DNA of 64,000 bases, taken from the NCBI RefSeq assembly GCF_013204885.1, contig NZ_JABMKX010000003.1, positions 248,001-312,000 of the forward strand. Direction: 5' to 3'. The notes under the pieces were generated by a model, which did no database searches, had not been told where the DNA came from, and was given only the letters and a program-made list of their open reading frames with translations. Below are positions 1 through 8,949 of this stretch, piece after piece. Source of the DNA: Paenibacillus tritici. Its GTDB lineage: Bacteria > Bacillota > Bacilli > Paenibacillales > Paenibacillaceae. Numbering within the stretch: position 1 is the first letter of the stretch; every line of letters starts with the position of its first letter. A program made the position numbers and the translations under genes.

Positions 1-147
1 AAGATCAAGCCTTCGGCCAAGACGATGTCCAAGGTTGCCGGAATCCGCAAAACCCAAGGCGTACCGAGTAAGCGCAAAAGCTATCCCTTCCAGGTGATTG
101 AAGGCAGCAAGGGCAAGAATGACGACCAGCTTCCCAAATATCACTGA
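1..147 (+). CDS. C-terminal end of an unidentified protein (partial)
   Basis: Frame 1 is open from the first base of the window to a TGA at 145-147, giving the last 48 residues of a protein whose start lies outside. The tail is rich in Lys, Ser and Gln, ends in DDQLPKYH and shows no motif I recognise. A strong bidirectional terminator follows within 20 bp, which supports this as a real gene end. The strand is opposite to the patatin-like gene that converges on it. No function can be proposed from the fragment. Confidence 0.6.
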   Translation, partial: KIKPSAKTMSKVAGIRKTQGVPSKRKSYPFQVIEGSKGKNDDQLPKYH

Positions 148-165
148 AAGCTAAATACAAGCTGC

Positions 166-212
166 AAAAGGCATCTCCGCGTGGTTAAGACCACGTGCGG
201 GATGCCTTTTTG
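166..212. terminator. bidirectional intrinsic terminator
   Basis: Long inverted repeat: the arm starting AAAAGGCATC pairs with the arm ending GATGCCTTTTT, with a GTGGT/ACCAC inner stem. A-run and T-run on the two sides allow it to end transcription from both the upstream plus-strand gene and the converging patatin gene. Confidence 0.85.
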
Positions 213-213
213 G

Positions 214-1194
214 TTATCGCTTAGGAGAGGTAAGCTGACGGGATTGCTCCCGGATGTATGTAGGATATGCGGGCCGCCAATGGGTGAAGAAGTCTTCCCC
301 CGCCAGAATGCCTGCGGTATACAGTGCATCACTCTGCTCCCGGGAGAGCCGGAACTGGGTGGTGGAGATGCCCAGCGTAGGAATTTTAACGGTACGCACG
401 AACTTATCCGTCTCAATATACCGCTCGTCATGCGCAGACAGCATCGTCTCCACCATCGCCTGCAGCATACTGAACGGCCCGGTGATCTGATGCGGCTGCG
501 GGGACGTCTTCCCGATCAGCTGGTAGCCTACCGTAGGCGTTCTGTGCTTGGCAGACGGGAAGCCGTGCTTCTTCTCCTCGAACAGCCAGAGCGGAAAGTT
601 ACTCAGTACCCCTCCGTCTACCATATAGATCATCTGCCCGGTAAAAGATTTCCCCCTTGCCGCCTCCCCGGCCAGCCGCAGGATCACGGGATCGAAGAAG
701 TACGGAATGCTGCAGCTCATCCGCACCGCTTTGGCTACTTCGAAGCTGTCCGGTGCAATTCCGTACAGCTCCAGATCATCGGGCAGCACAACGATCCGCC
801 CGCTTGTAATATCTGAAGCGATTACCCTCAGCTTGCCGCGCGGCAAGTCACGAAAGGTAACCACCCCTTTCTCCCGCAGGAGATTGCGAATCCACGATTC
901 CAGCGCCTGACCCGAGTACAGGCCCTTCTTCAGCAGCACACGCAAGGCCGGTCCGACGAAGGCTGTATTGAACAGTGCCCCCCTCGTCAGAAAGGAGGTG
1001 AACGGCGTCTGCCGGATGATCCGGCTCATCGCCTCCCCGCTGTAGCCCGCTGCCAGCAGTGAGGCAATAATAGAGCCGGAAGAGGTCCCCGCTACCCGCC
1101 CAAAGGTCCGCCCTGCCCGTTCCGTCGCTTCCACCGCGCCTGCCAGTGCAATCCCTTTGACCCCTCCGCCTTCAAAAACTGCGTTAATCTCCAT
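214..1194 (-). CDS. patatin-like phospholipase family protein
   Basis: About 326 residues with the hallmarks of bacterial patatin-like acyl hydrolases. There is an oxyanion-hole motif GGGVKG near residues 9-14, a nucleophile elbow GTSSGS near residues 36-41 with the catalytic Ser in the middle, and a DGG motif (MVDGGVLSNFP) carrying the catalytic Asp. It is probably a cytoplasmic lipid acyl hydrolase of the RssA/YchK type; no signal peptide is seen. I chose the ATG at 1194 because GGGGG lies about 10 nt upstream, whereas the TTG three codons earlier sits directly against that purine run. It is monocistronic, followed by a terminator. The true substrate is not visible from sequence. Confidence 0.88.
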   Translation of the reverse strand: MEINAVFEGGGVKGIALAGAVEATERAGRTFGRVAGTSSGSIIASLLAAGYSGEAMSRIIRQTPFTSFLTRGALFNTAFVGPALRVLLKKGLYSGQALESWIRNLLREKGVVTFRDLPRGKLRVIASDITSGRIVVLPDDLELYGIAPDSFEVAKAVRMSCSIPYFFDPVILRLAGEAARGKSFTGQMIYMVDGGVLSNFPLWLFEEKKHGFPSAKHRTPTVGYQLIGKTSPQPHQITGPFSMLQAMVETMLSAHDERYIETDKFVRTVKIPTLGISTTQFRLSREQSDALYTAGILAGEDFFTHWRPAYPTYIREQSRQLTSPKR

Positions 1195-1286
1195 ACATGG
1201 CAAACCCCCGTTCCATAGATTGTATTGTTATCTATGAGCACGGGGGACTATTCATGACATGAGATTATGGCTTAACTTACACATTA

Positions 1287-2963
1287 TTAATTCTTAAAAT
1301 AAAAGCTGAGCAGACCGGCCAGGCCATAAGGATTACGTACTACAATATCATTGGCCCGGAACAGAATACTGCCCGCAACCTGATCGTACTTCTCATTATA
1401 CTTGAGCTGGTTGATAATCTGTTCCCCGCTCTGCCATTCCGCAGTTTGCTTGGTATCTCCTACTTTGTAGGAGGCCAGGCCGATGTATAGCTTGACGTTC
1501 GTTCCAGTGACTTCGTTCACCCACCAGTCTACCAGCTTGTCGTAACGAGCAGCACTGAAAGAGAGACTCCAATAGACCTGCGGGGCGACGTAGTCGATCC
1601 AGCCGCTCTTGATCCATGTGCGCACATCTGCATACATGTCATCGTAAGCAGACACCCCCGCGGTAGTATCCGAGCCGCTGCTGTCCGCCTTTTTATTGCG
1701 CCATACCCCGAACGGACTGACACCATAGGATACCGACGGCTTCGCTGCATGAATCTCCTGCCCCAGCTGTCGGATGAACTGATTGATATTATCCCGCCGC
1801 CAGTCTCCTTTGGTTGCAATGCCTTGCGAATTATAAGCCTTGAATGCAGGTTCATCAGCAAAGGCTACGTTGGAGGGATAGAAATAATCATCCAAATGCA
1901 CACCGTCAATATCATACCCTCTGACCACTTCCATCACGGTGTCAATGATATGCTGCCGCGCTTCCGGAACCCCCGGATTGATGTACAGCTTGTTCTCGGC
2001 TTTGACGATCCAGTCCGGATGCTGCTTGGCTACATGGTTAGGGGCAAGACCGCTCGTGGAGGCATCTGTCGTAGCCCGGAACGGATTGAACCAGGCGTGT
2101 AGCTGCATCCCCCGGCTGTGGGCACTGCTGACCATATACTGTAACGGATCGTAGCCGGGTTCCTTCCCCTGTGTGCCGCTAAGCACCTTCGACCAGGGAA
2201 CAATCTGTGAAGGATAGAGCGCATCCCCGGAGGGTCTGACCTGCACGAACACACTATTGAACCCGGCAGCCTTCAGCTTGTCCAGCAAGCTGTCGAATTC
2301 CCTCTTCTGCTTGTCGGCATTGCTGGCAGAAGACGTTGAAGGCCAATCCAGATTATACACGGTGGACACCCAGGCCCCCTTCATTGCCTTACTGGTTTTG
2401 GCCCCGGGAATGGAGGGTACCGTTGGCGTTGGCACTGTCGGTATCGGCACTACAGGCGTGGGCACGGTAGGTGCAGGTACAGTCGGAACAGCCGGTGTTG
2501 AAGGTGTTGCCGGTCCGCCGATTTCTATATTTGAATATAAAGCAATATGCTTCGTAGCCTGGTTCCAGACCACCTGCAGCCCAAGCTGCTCGCTGACAAA
2601 CCGCAGCGGAACCATTACCCGGCCCTGCGTAATCTGCACGGAAGTATCCAGACTTACCGAAGCCCCGTTAACGATAGCACTCTTGCTCCCGCTGGTCAGC
2701 TTCAGGACATCATTTCCCTTACTGATGGTTGCTGTCTTGCTGGCCTGATCCCACTTCACACCGGCGCCAAGTCCTTGGCTGATCACTCCGGCCGGCACCA
2801 TCGTTACATTGGAACGCGTAATATAAGGCGGTACGTCACTGTTCAGGGTCTCTCCATCCAGTTCAATGGTAATCTGCAAGGAAGCCGCACGCGCACCAGG
2901 CGTCCACATAGGCAGACATAGCATAACCACTAATAATCCCACAATCCATTTACGGTAATTCAT
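1287..2963 (-). CDS. secreted GHL10-family glycoside hydrolase with N-terminal stalk domain
   Basis: 558 residues. An N-terminal signal peptide (about 1-27, ending GARAAS) is followed by a copper-amine-oxidase-type N-terminal domain (about 30-145: a motif MVPAG..., then MVPLRFVSEQLG). A Pro/Thr/Val-rich linker of about 35 residues follows, then a glycosyl-hydrolase-like 10 domain (DUF187, B. subtilis YngK type) from about 190 to the end, with KGAWVSTVYNLDWPS, the DGVHLDDYFYP block and GVSPFGVWRNK. The stalk domain occurs in many Paenibacillus surface proteins and probably helps hold the enzyme in the wall. The Asp pair in the DGVHLDDY block is the likely catalytic region. The site GGGAGGA precedes the ATG. 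The substrate is probably a cell-wall or exopolysaccharide glycan (inference). Confidence 0.85.
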   Translation of the reverse strand: MNYRKWIVGLLVVMLCLPMWTPGARAASLQITIELDGETLNSDVPPYITRSNVTMVPAGVISQGLGAGVKWDQASKTATISKGNDVLKLTSGSKSAIVNGASVSLDTSVQITQGRVMVPLRFVSEQLGLQVVWNQATKHIALYSNIEIGGPATPSTPAVPTVPAPTVPTPVVPIPTVPTPTVPSIPGAKTSKAMKGAWVSTVYNLDWPSTSSASNADKQKREFDSLLDKLKAAGFNSVFVQVRPSGDALYPSQIVPWSKVLSGTQGKEPGYDPLQYMVSSAHSRGMQLHAWFNPFRATTDASTSGLAPNHVAKQHPDWIVKAENKLYINPGVPEARQHIIDTVMEVVRGYDIDGVHLDDYFYPSNVAFADEPAFKAYNSQGIATKGDWRRDNINQFIRQLGQEIHAAKPSVSYGVSPFGVWRNKKADSSGSDTTAGVSAYDDMYADVRTWIKSGWIDYVAPQVYWSLSFSAARYDKLVDWWVNEVTGTNVKLYIGLASYKVGDTKQTAEWQSGEQIINQLKYNEKYDQVAGSILFRANDIVVRNPYGLAGLLSFYFKN

Positions 2964-3139
2964 AATTCCTCCCAGGTATTGAAGTTATATGTAAACAAAA
3001 AAATGACCCTCTCGTCCTTGGATAAGGGAGAAGGCCGCTCTTTTGTAAACGGAATCCTTCCTTGATGAAAAAGGAACGGTCTCCGTTTTGACGTAATAAA
3101 ACTGGAAAGGTTGCGCTAATCAAACAAAAAAAGCCACAT

Positions 3140-3565
3140 TTACGAATCGCTGGCCATCTCATGGTGAATATCGTATAAGGTCTGCAGACGCGCTTCATCC
3201 CGGCGGAAATACTCCACCAGCGTTTCGATCCGGGTGATGGAATCCCAGCTCAAATGATGCTCAATGCCTTCAACGTCCTTATAAATATGCTCTTGCTGTA
3301 CCCCGATAATCCCGAGGAACTCCTCCAGCAGCTGATGGCGGTCCACAAGACGTTTCCCCACTTTTTTCCCTTTGCTTGTTAGGACAAGCCCACGATATTT
3401 CTCATAGATGAGATATTCGTCCTTATCCAGTTTTTGGATCATCTTGGTCACAGAGGAGGGATGGACTTCCAGTCCCTCGGCAATATCCGAGACCCGCGCA
3501 TAACCCTTCTCGTCGATGAGCTTATATATGCGCTCCAAATAATCCTCCATGCTGGGTGTTGGCAT
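3140..3565 (-). CDS. mntR: manganese-responsive transcriptional regulator MntR
   Basis: 141-residue DtxR-family repressor, close in sequence to B. subtilis MntR along its first 110 residues. The winged helix (about 20-65, [18 protein letters not shown]) is intact. All six known metal ligands are present at the same numbers: D8, E11, H77, E99, E102 and H103. It should bind Mn(II) and repress Mn uptake genes. No mntABCD or mntH lies in the window, so its targets are elsewhere; the neighbouring ABC importer looks zinc-type. AGAGGTAAG precedes the ATG. Confidence 0.95.
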   Translation of the reverse strand: MPTPSMEDYLERIYKLIDEKGYARVSDIAEGLEVHPSSVTKMIQKLDKDEYLIYEKYRGLVLTSKGKKVGKRLVDRHQLLEEFLGIIGVQQEHIYKDVEGIEHHLSWDSITRIETLVEYFRRDEARLQTLYDIHHEMASDS

Positions 3566-3755
3566 TCTGGCTTACCTCTTTTCTATAATGAACGTAACGG
3601 TGGGACCGGGCCTTGCTCTAACAATGATACATGTTTCTGCCGCTCCTTGGCAAGTCCTGCCGCTCGGACTTACCTGCGCTTAGCGATGTTTACCAGGATT
3701 CCATTCGCCTGCAGATCGGCACAATAAGGCTATCCTCATCCCTAAGGAGCGTGAA

Positions 3756-4835
3756 ATGATGACCATAATAACTCCAGAACACCCTCCTGCCAAAAAACAG
3801 CGCAAGCCTACCGGCCTGTTCATCCCGGAGCTAGTTTTTTTTGAACCTGACGCCCTGAACTATCCCAAAGGGGAGCGGATCATGGAATGGGTCAAGTCCC
3901 GCAATATCCCCTACCGCATGACGACTTCGCATAACCGGATCACCAATCTGCCCGGCGAGACCGAGGTAGAGCAATACAAAATCGCCAAAAGAACGCTCGT
4001 AGTCGGTCTGCGCAAAACCTTGACCTTTGACCAGTCGAAGCCGTCTGCCGATTACGCGATTCCAATTGCCACAGGCTGTATGGGTCACTGCCATTACTGT
4101 TATCTGCAGACCACGCTTGGAGCCAAGCCCTACATCCGTGTCTACGTGAATACCGGAGATATCATGGATGCGGCCAAAAAATATATCGTAGAGCGTTCCC
4201 CGGAAATCACGACATTTGAAGCCGCTTGTACCTCAGATCCGCTGGGGCTTGAGCATATTACCGGCTCCCTGACCGAATTAATTGAATTCATGGCGGAGGA
4301 GCCGCTCGGGCGGCTACGCTTCGTGACCAAGTACCAGCATGTCGAGCCCCTGCTTAAGCTGAAGCATAACGGACATACCCGGGTACGCTTCAGTGTGAAT
4401 GCCGATTATGTCATCAAGAACTTCGAGCCTGCCACCTCACGGTTCGAGGAACGGATTGAGGCCGCCGGTCAAATCGCCCGTGCCGGTTATCCGCTGGGCT
4501 TCATCATCGCCCCTATTATCTGGCATGACGGCTGGGAAGCAGGCTATGCGGAGCTCCTGGAGAAGCTGGCCCATGCCCTGCCGCCCGGAATAGGCAACGG
4601 CTTGACCTTTGAAATGATCCAGCACCGGTTCACCAAAACAGCGAAGACGGTGATCGAGAAACGTTATCCGAAGTCGAAGCTGGAGATGGACATCGAGAAG
4701 CGCAAGAAGAAATGGGGCAAATGGGGACAGAACAAATATGTCTACCCTGACGAACAGCAAACCGCCCTGCGCGAATTCATCACAGAGCGGATTTTTGAGC
4801 ATTTTCCGGAAGCGGCCATTGATTATTTCACTTAA
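3756..4835 (+). CDS. splB: spore photoproduct lyase
   Basis: 359-residue radical SAM protein. The cluster motif CX3CX2C lies at C108, C112 and C115 (GCMGHCHYC). A conserved cysteine at 158 (EAACTSDPLG) matches the hydrogen-atom donor Cys141 of B. subtilis SplB after allowing for a 17-residue longer N-terminus. The enzyme reverses spore photoproduct (5-thyminyl-5,6-dihydrothymine) in DNA during germination, so its presence indicates a spore former. AAGGAG lies 7 nt before the ATG at 3756. The stop is one base from the converging ccdA stop, with no terminator between them. Confidence 0.93.
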   Translation: MMTIITPEHPPAKKQRKPTGLFIPELVFFEPDALNYPKGERIMEWVKSRNIPYRMTTSHNRITNLPGETEVEQYKIAKRTLVVGLRKTLTFDQSKPSADYAIPIATGCMGHCHYCYLQTTLGAKPYIRVYVNTGDIMDAAKKYIVERSPEITTFEAACTSDPLGLEHITGSLTELIEFMAEEPLGRLRFVTKYQHVEPLLKLKHNGHTRVRFSVNADYVIKNFEPATSRFEERIEAAGQIARAGYPLGFIIAPIIWHDGWEAGYAELLEKLAHALPPGIGNGLTFEMIQHRFTKTAKTVIEKRYPKSKLEMDIEKRKKKWGKWGQNKYVYPDEQQTALREFITERIFEHFPEAAIDYFT

Positions 4836-4836
4836 G

Positions 4837-5559
4837 CTAGAAAATCAGCCAGCGCGGCGTGATTCCCTGCAGCCATATCGTAATGCGGAACATCTGATCG
4901 GTGAACAGCAAAATGCCCATGAACACCATCAGCCCGCCGCCCAGCTTCATCAGCAGATTGGAGTATTTCAGAATCTTCCGCGCGCCGCCCAGGAAAAAGG
5001 CCAGTCCGAAGAACGGCAGCGCAAAGCCGATACTGTACGCCGTAATCATGGTAAACCACGTTCCCGGATCACTGGCGGATAACGCGATAATTGCCGTCAG
5101 GATCGGCCCGATACATGGAGACCAGCCCGCAGAGAATCCAATGCCGAAGATGAAGGAGCCCAGGTATCCCGCAGGCTTCCATCTCAGCTCCAGCTTGCGT
5201 TCCCTGAGCAGGAACTGCGGCTGGAACACACCCAGCAGGAAGAGCCCCATCACAATGATTAAGACTGCCGACAACTGGCGGATCAGATCCCGCTGTTCAT
5301 TGAAGAATTCGCCGAACAGCCCGGCTCCGAAGCCAAGGGTATAGAACACTGCCGAGAAGCCCAGGATGAAAGCCAGCGTATGCGAGAGGGTCCGGAGACG
5401 GACCTCTTTGCTGTTGCTTCCGCTCTTCAGCTCCTGCACCGATAATCCGGTAATATAAGATAGATATGAAGGATAGAGCGGCAGACAGCACGGTGATATG
5501 AATGACGCCACTCCGGCGGCAAAAGCGATTCCTGCATTCAGGTTGGACACTGGGCGCAT
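4837..5559 (-). CDS. ccdA: cytochrome c biogenesis protein CcdA
   Basis: About 240 residues with six hydrophobic segments. The CcdA signature SPCCLPLYPSYLSYITG lies near the N-terminus (C24/C25) and a second SPC (GWSPCIGPILTAI) in the fourth membrane segment. The pair carries electrons from cytoplasmic thioredoxin across the membrane to extracytoplasmic thiol proteins used in cytochrome c maturation and spore development. GGAAGGAG lies only 2 nt before the ATG at 5559, so the GTG 10 nt further on (spacer 11) may be the true start. It follows znuB by under 100 bp and may be read with it. Confidence 0.88.
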   Translation of the reverse strand: MRPVSNLNAGIAFAAGVASFISPCCLPLYPSYLSYITGLSVQELKSGSNSKEVRLRTLSHTLAFILGFSAVFYTLGFGAGLFGEFFNEQRDLIRQLSAVLIIVMGLFLLGVFQPQFLLRERKLELRWKPAGYLGSFIFGIGFSAGWSPCIGPILTAIIALSASDPGTWFTMITAYSIGFALPFFGLAFFLGGARKILKYSNLLMKLGGGLMVFMGILLFTDQMFRITIWLQGITPRWLIF

Positions 5560-5656
5560 CTCTCCTTCCATACTCGGGGTCACTTCGTATAGCAGTAGCT
5601 GTGATATGTAGTTGTGCTGAATCAAACCTACCAAACGTACAATTTTGGTTTTTGGT

Positions 5657-6460
5657 TTACGCAGGCAGCCCTTTTTTGCCGATCAGCGTTAAGGTCAGCA
5701 GTGCAATCAGCAGCAGGACAATCGTCGCTCCCGGAGCCAGGTTCCATACGCCTGCGATTACAAGCCCGCCGATCACGGCAATCTCGGCAATCGCTACAGA
5801 CAGGATAACCGAAGACTTGAAGCTCCGCGACAGCAGCAGGCTGATGGCTACAGGGATAGTCAGAAGCGCAGATACCAGCAGCGAGCCGACAATCTTGATC
5901 GCCGTACTGATCACCAGCGCGGTCAGCACCGTAATCAGCATATTGAGCAGCTTCACCGGAAGTCCGCTGACACTGGCCGCATCCTCCTCGAAGCTAAGCA
6001 GGAAGAATTCTTTGAAGAATAGTGTAACTACCACCACTACAGCAATCGTCACGATTCCCACCACGATAAGATCAATATTATTCAGCGTATAAATGCTGCC
6101 GAACAGATAACTCATTACATCTGCATTATACCCTTTGCCCAGGGTGAAGAACAGTGAAGCCAGCGCTACCCCGCCCGACATGATGATGGCAATGGACAGC
6201 TCGGCGTAGCTTTTATAAGCCTTGCGCAGCTTCTCAATCGCAAACGAGGCCACCACAGCGAAGATCAGCCCCGCTCCCAGCGGATAAAAACCGGTCAGGA
6301 AGCCCAGCGCTACCCCGGCGATCGTCACATGTGCCAGCGTATCTCCGATCATGGACAGGCGCCGCAGCACCAGAAAAACGCCGATCAACGGCGCCGTAAT
6401 CCCAATCATCAGCCCGCCGGCCAGCGCCCGCTGAAAAAAGTCACTAAACAGGATTTCCAA
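5657..6460 (-). CDS. znuB: zinc ABC transporter, membrane permease
   Basis: About 267 residues with seven to eight membrane segments. It belongs to the ABC-3 metal permease family (ZnuB/AdcB/MntD type), with the motif LRRLSMIGDTLAHVTIAGVALG near the N-terminus. It forms the channel for the ATPase and binding protein encoded upstream. No ATG is available at the front: the best start is TTG at 6460, because AAAGGAG lies 9 nt upstream, and an earlier in-frame TTG at 6481 lacks a site. It is separated from znuC by nearly 700 bp of repeat-rich DNA, which is unusual for this operon type. Confidence 0.88.
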   Translation of the reverse strand: MEILFSDFFQRALAGGLMIGITAPLIGVFLVLRRLSMIGDTLAHVTIAGVALGFLTGFYPLGAGLIFAVVASFAIEKLRKAYKSYAELSIAIIMSGGVALASLFFTLGKGYNADVMSYLFGSIYTLNNIDLIVVGIVTIAVVVVVTLFFKEFFLLSFEEDAASVSGLPVKLLNMLITVLTALVISTAIKIVGSLLVSALLTIPVAISLLLSRSFKSSVILSVAIAEIAVIGGLVIAGVWNLAPGATIVLLLIALLTLTLIGKKGLPA

Positions 6461-6540
6461 GATGTTTTTCTCCTTTTCCAATTAAAGCTATTCAAATGCT
6501 GAAAACCTATCAGGGCGAAACCTTTCAGGCGAAAGCTTTA

Positions 6541-6720
6541 TCAAACCTTTTTCGATCCCTCCCAAACCCTCCCTTCGCCAAGGGAGGGCCCCAAGGGCTC
6601 TGCCCTCTGGACACCCGTTAAGTGCAACTGGCGTGGGAGGAGGGATTGTCGCAGTTTAGGGACGGTGGTGAAAGGAACGCTTTTCCTCCCTGCGGGATAC
6701 GCTTCACAAATCGCGGGATC
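6541..6720. repeat. structured GC-rich intergenic element between znuC and znuB
   Basis: Non-coding and highly palindromic. A perfect 9-bp stem CCCTCCCTT/AAGGGAGGG with loop CGCC lies at 6567-6588. A smaller AGGGC/GCCCT hairpin follows near 6594-6606. GATCCCTCCC (6555-6563) is echoed by GGGAGGAGGGATT (6635-6648). No T-run follows the stems. Base composition is unlike the AT-rich DNA just beyond it. It resembles a mobile palindromic element (REP or MITE type) or a structured RNA. A genome-wide copy count would decide. Confidence 0.5.
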
Positions 6721-6830
6721 TAACTACGGTTAAGGGAAATTAATAAGTCAACAAATAAGAATACAAGGTCGTCCTATGTTGTACAATGGACGACCTGAGA
6801 GATAATAATAAAATGAGCGGCTAGAGCAGG

Positions 6831-7019
6831 TCTATTGCATAATGTGCAATAGATTCTTGATTTTGAACCATCAGATTCCATTCTATTGTATTCTGTGCAA
6901 TTGAAAGTGGCAAAAAGCTTAAATATAGGCCATTTCAAAAGAATCGAATGTACAAAATACAATAGAACTGCAAATTGGGCAGCCATAGTAAACAATCTAA
7001 TGTACAAAATACAACAGAA
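6831..7019. repeat. AT-rich intergenic repeat cluster (four related ~20-bp units)
   Basis: The unit ATGTACAAAATACAAYAGAA occurs at 6948-6967 and 7000-7019 (one mismatch, 52 bp apart). An inverted relative lies at 6881-6900 (TTCTATTGTATTCTGTGCAA), and the site at 6831-6853 (TCTATTGCATAATGTGCAATAGA) is an imperfect palindrome of the same words. A frame open across the cluster on the minus strand (to about 7037) gives a repetitive Cys/Phe/Tyr/Leu-rich product and looks spurious. With the GC-rich element it fills the gap between znuC and znuB. Confidence 0.6.
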
Positions 7020-7159
7020 GTATAATTTAAGCAACATAGAAAACTGAACAGCGCATTAGTATAAATTGATCAAACGAACATCATCCATACAAACGAATTG
7101 TGTTCTAGCGCTGAGCAGGAGAAGCTGATGTTACTGAACGAACTCACCTCCGGATACTA

Positions 7160-7909
7160 TCAGGACAGGGTATGCTGCAGATTATCAACGGCGCAGTCCT
7201 GGGCATCATGAGAATGGCGGCAGTAGAAATTGATCTTACCGTTCTTCTGGACCGGCTCGCTGCCGAGATAATTCTTCATCATGTCGATATCATGCGAGAC
7301 CATCAGGAAGGTCATGTGGTGATGTGCGTGCATGTGCATAATCAGCTCGAAGAATCCGGCCTGTGTCTCGGCATCAATACCGACGGTAGGCTCATCCAGA
7401 ATCAGCAGATCCGGATGGTTGATCAGCGCGCGGGCCAGGAAGACACGCTGCTGCTGGCCGCCGGACAGCTGTCCGACTCTTTTCTCGGCGATGTCCTGAA
7501 TCCGCATCACTTCAAGCGCATCCTCACATTGTCTATGCTGGGCTTTGGATACACGCCGGATCAGGTTCTTGTTGTTATACAGTCCGGACAATACTACCTC
7601 GCGCACGGTCGCCGGGAACAAAGGGTTGAACGCATTCTTCTGCGGCACATAGCCGATCCGTTCCCAGTCCTTGAACTTCCGCACCGGCTGGCCGAATAAT
7701 TTGATCTCCCCGCTGGTCGCAGGCAGAAGTCCGACAATCATCTTAAGCAGCGTGGTCTTACCCGCACCGTTGGAGCCGAGGATGCCGAGGAAATCCCGTT
7801 CTTTTACCGTATAATTCAGATTATGGATGACCTTCTGCTCGCCGTAAGAGAAGGACAAATCCTGTATTTCGATCATATGCTGATGGCAGTCCAGGGATAC
7901 CGGTTGCAT
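7160..7909 (-). CDS. znuC: zinc ABC transporter, ATP-binding protein
   Basis: 249 residues. Walker A GSNGAGKTT is at 45-53, signature LSGGQ at 148-152, Walker B LLILDEP at 168-174, then an H-loop in VSHD near 209. It energises metal import by the ZnuB channel. The last 25 residues add Cys and His (YCRHSHDAQDC), which may help sense or hold metal. The gene follows znuA by 33 bp. Eight nucleotides after its stop a strong GGAGGT site (about 7145-7150) is followed by no usable start codon, suggesting that the next operon gene was once closer. Confidence 0.92.
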   Translation of the reverse strand: MQPVSLDCHQHMIEIQDLSFSYGEQKVIHNLNYTVKERDFLGILGSNGAGKTTLLKMIVGLLPATSGEIKLFGQPVRKFKDWERIGYVPQKNAFNPLFPATVREVVLSGLYNNKNLIRRVSKAQHRQCEDALEVMRIQDIAEKRVGQLSGGQQQRVFLARALINHPDLLILDEPTVGIDAETQAGFFELIMHMHAHHHMTFLMVSHDIDMMKNYLGSEPVQKNGKINFYCRHSHDAQDCAVDNLQHTLS

Positions 7910-7942
7910 GTGAAGTACCGCCTTTCACTTATACTTTCCTTT

Positions 7943-8929
7943 TTATTGTAAGGCCAGAATGAGATTTTGCAAATTTTTCTCCATTAGCGTGAAATAATTG
8001 TCCCCATTCTTCTGCTGCGCCTCGGTCAGCCCTTCTACCGGATTCAGTACCATCGTAGACACGCCAGTCTCACTTGCCAGTGTTTTGGCCAGCTTATCGG
8101 ACACCAGCTCCTCGAAGAAAATATAGCGGATGCCCTCTTCCTTAATCAGTGCCGCCAGCTTGACCAGATCCTGTCCCCGCGGCTCGGCATCCGGTGACAG
8201 CCCCATAATCGCGTGCTGCGACAGGCCGTAGTCACGTGCCAGATACGAGAATGCCTGATGAGATACGACAATCTCCTTGTTAGGCAGTTTGCCCAGCTCT
8301 TCAGTGAACTTATCATCCAGCGCACTTAGACGGTCTGCAAGCTTCTGGTAACGCTCTTCATAACCTGCTGTATGTGCGGGATCAACAGCCTGAAGACTGT
8401 CCTTGATATTCTTGGCCATGACAAGCGCCGACTTCGGACTCACCCAGGTATGAGGGTCCGTATGCAGGCTGTCGCCATGTTCTGCTTCTGTTTCTTCTTC
8501 ACCGTGGCTGTGATCATGCCCGTGATCATGCCCGTCTTCCTCGTCGGTCATAATCAGCTTCACCCCTTTGCTGACTTCCACGGCCTTGGCTTCACTGTCA
8601 CTGTCAAGGCTTTTGAGGAAATTAGGCACCCAGCCTTCAAGTCCTGCTCCGTTATAAAGGAACAATTGTGCCTTAGAAGTATTAATAATATCCTGGCTGC
8701 GCGGTGTCCAGTCGTGCGGCTCTACCCCAACAGGAAGCAGATTGATCGCGTTGATATCTTCCCCGCCGATTTCAATAGCGAATTCATATATGGGATAAAA
8801 GGTAGTAATAACATTAACTTTCCCCTCGGTGATGCTGCCGCTGCTCTTAGGTCCGCATGCGGCGAGTGCCAGTACAAGCAGCAGGACAGCGGAGGACAAC
8901 AGCCCTTTTTGTAAGCTTTTATACAACAT
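7943..8929 (-). CDS. znuA: zinc ABC transporter, substrate-binding lipoprotein
   Basis: 328 residues. The lipobox LAAC puts the lipidated cysteine at position 25. It is a ZnuA/AdcA cluster A-I metal-binding protein with His ligand candidates H72 (VEPHDW) and H160 (DPHTWVSP). Between them is the His/Asp/Glu-rich loop, about 129-151 (DGHDHGHDHSHG), typical of zinc rather than manganese carriers. It captures Zn(II) outside the membrane and delivers it to ZnuB. It is first gene of the znu operon, behind a promoter with two Zur-like boxes. Confidence 0.93.
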   Translation of the reverse strand: MLYKSLQKGLLSSAVLLLVLALAACGPKSSGSITEGKVNVITTFYPIYEFAIEIGGEDINAINLLPVGVEPHDWTPRSQDIINTSKAQLFLYNGAGLEGWVPNFLKSLDSDSEAKAVEVSKGVKLIMTDEEDGHDHGHDHSHGEEETEAEHGDSLHTDPHTWVSPKSALVMAKNIKDSLQAVDPAHTAGYEERYQKLADRLSALDDKFTEELGKLPNKEIVVSHQAFSYLARDYGLSQHAIMGLSPDAEPRGQDLVKLAALIKEEGIRYIFFEELVSDKLAKTLASETGVSTMVLNPVEGLTEAQQKNGDNYFTLMEKNLQNLILALQ

Positions 8930-8949
8930 TTCTCTATCGACCCCTTAAA

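Noticed and set aside
6831..7019. CRISPR array
   Set aside because: Only four units, in mixed orientation, with unequal spacing and mismatches; no cas genes in the window.
6774..7037. 87-residue ORF between znuC and znuB
   Set aside because: The translation is a by-product of the AT-rich repeat words, has no ribosome site and has an odd Cys/Phe/Tyr composition.
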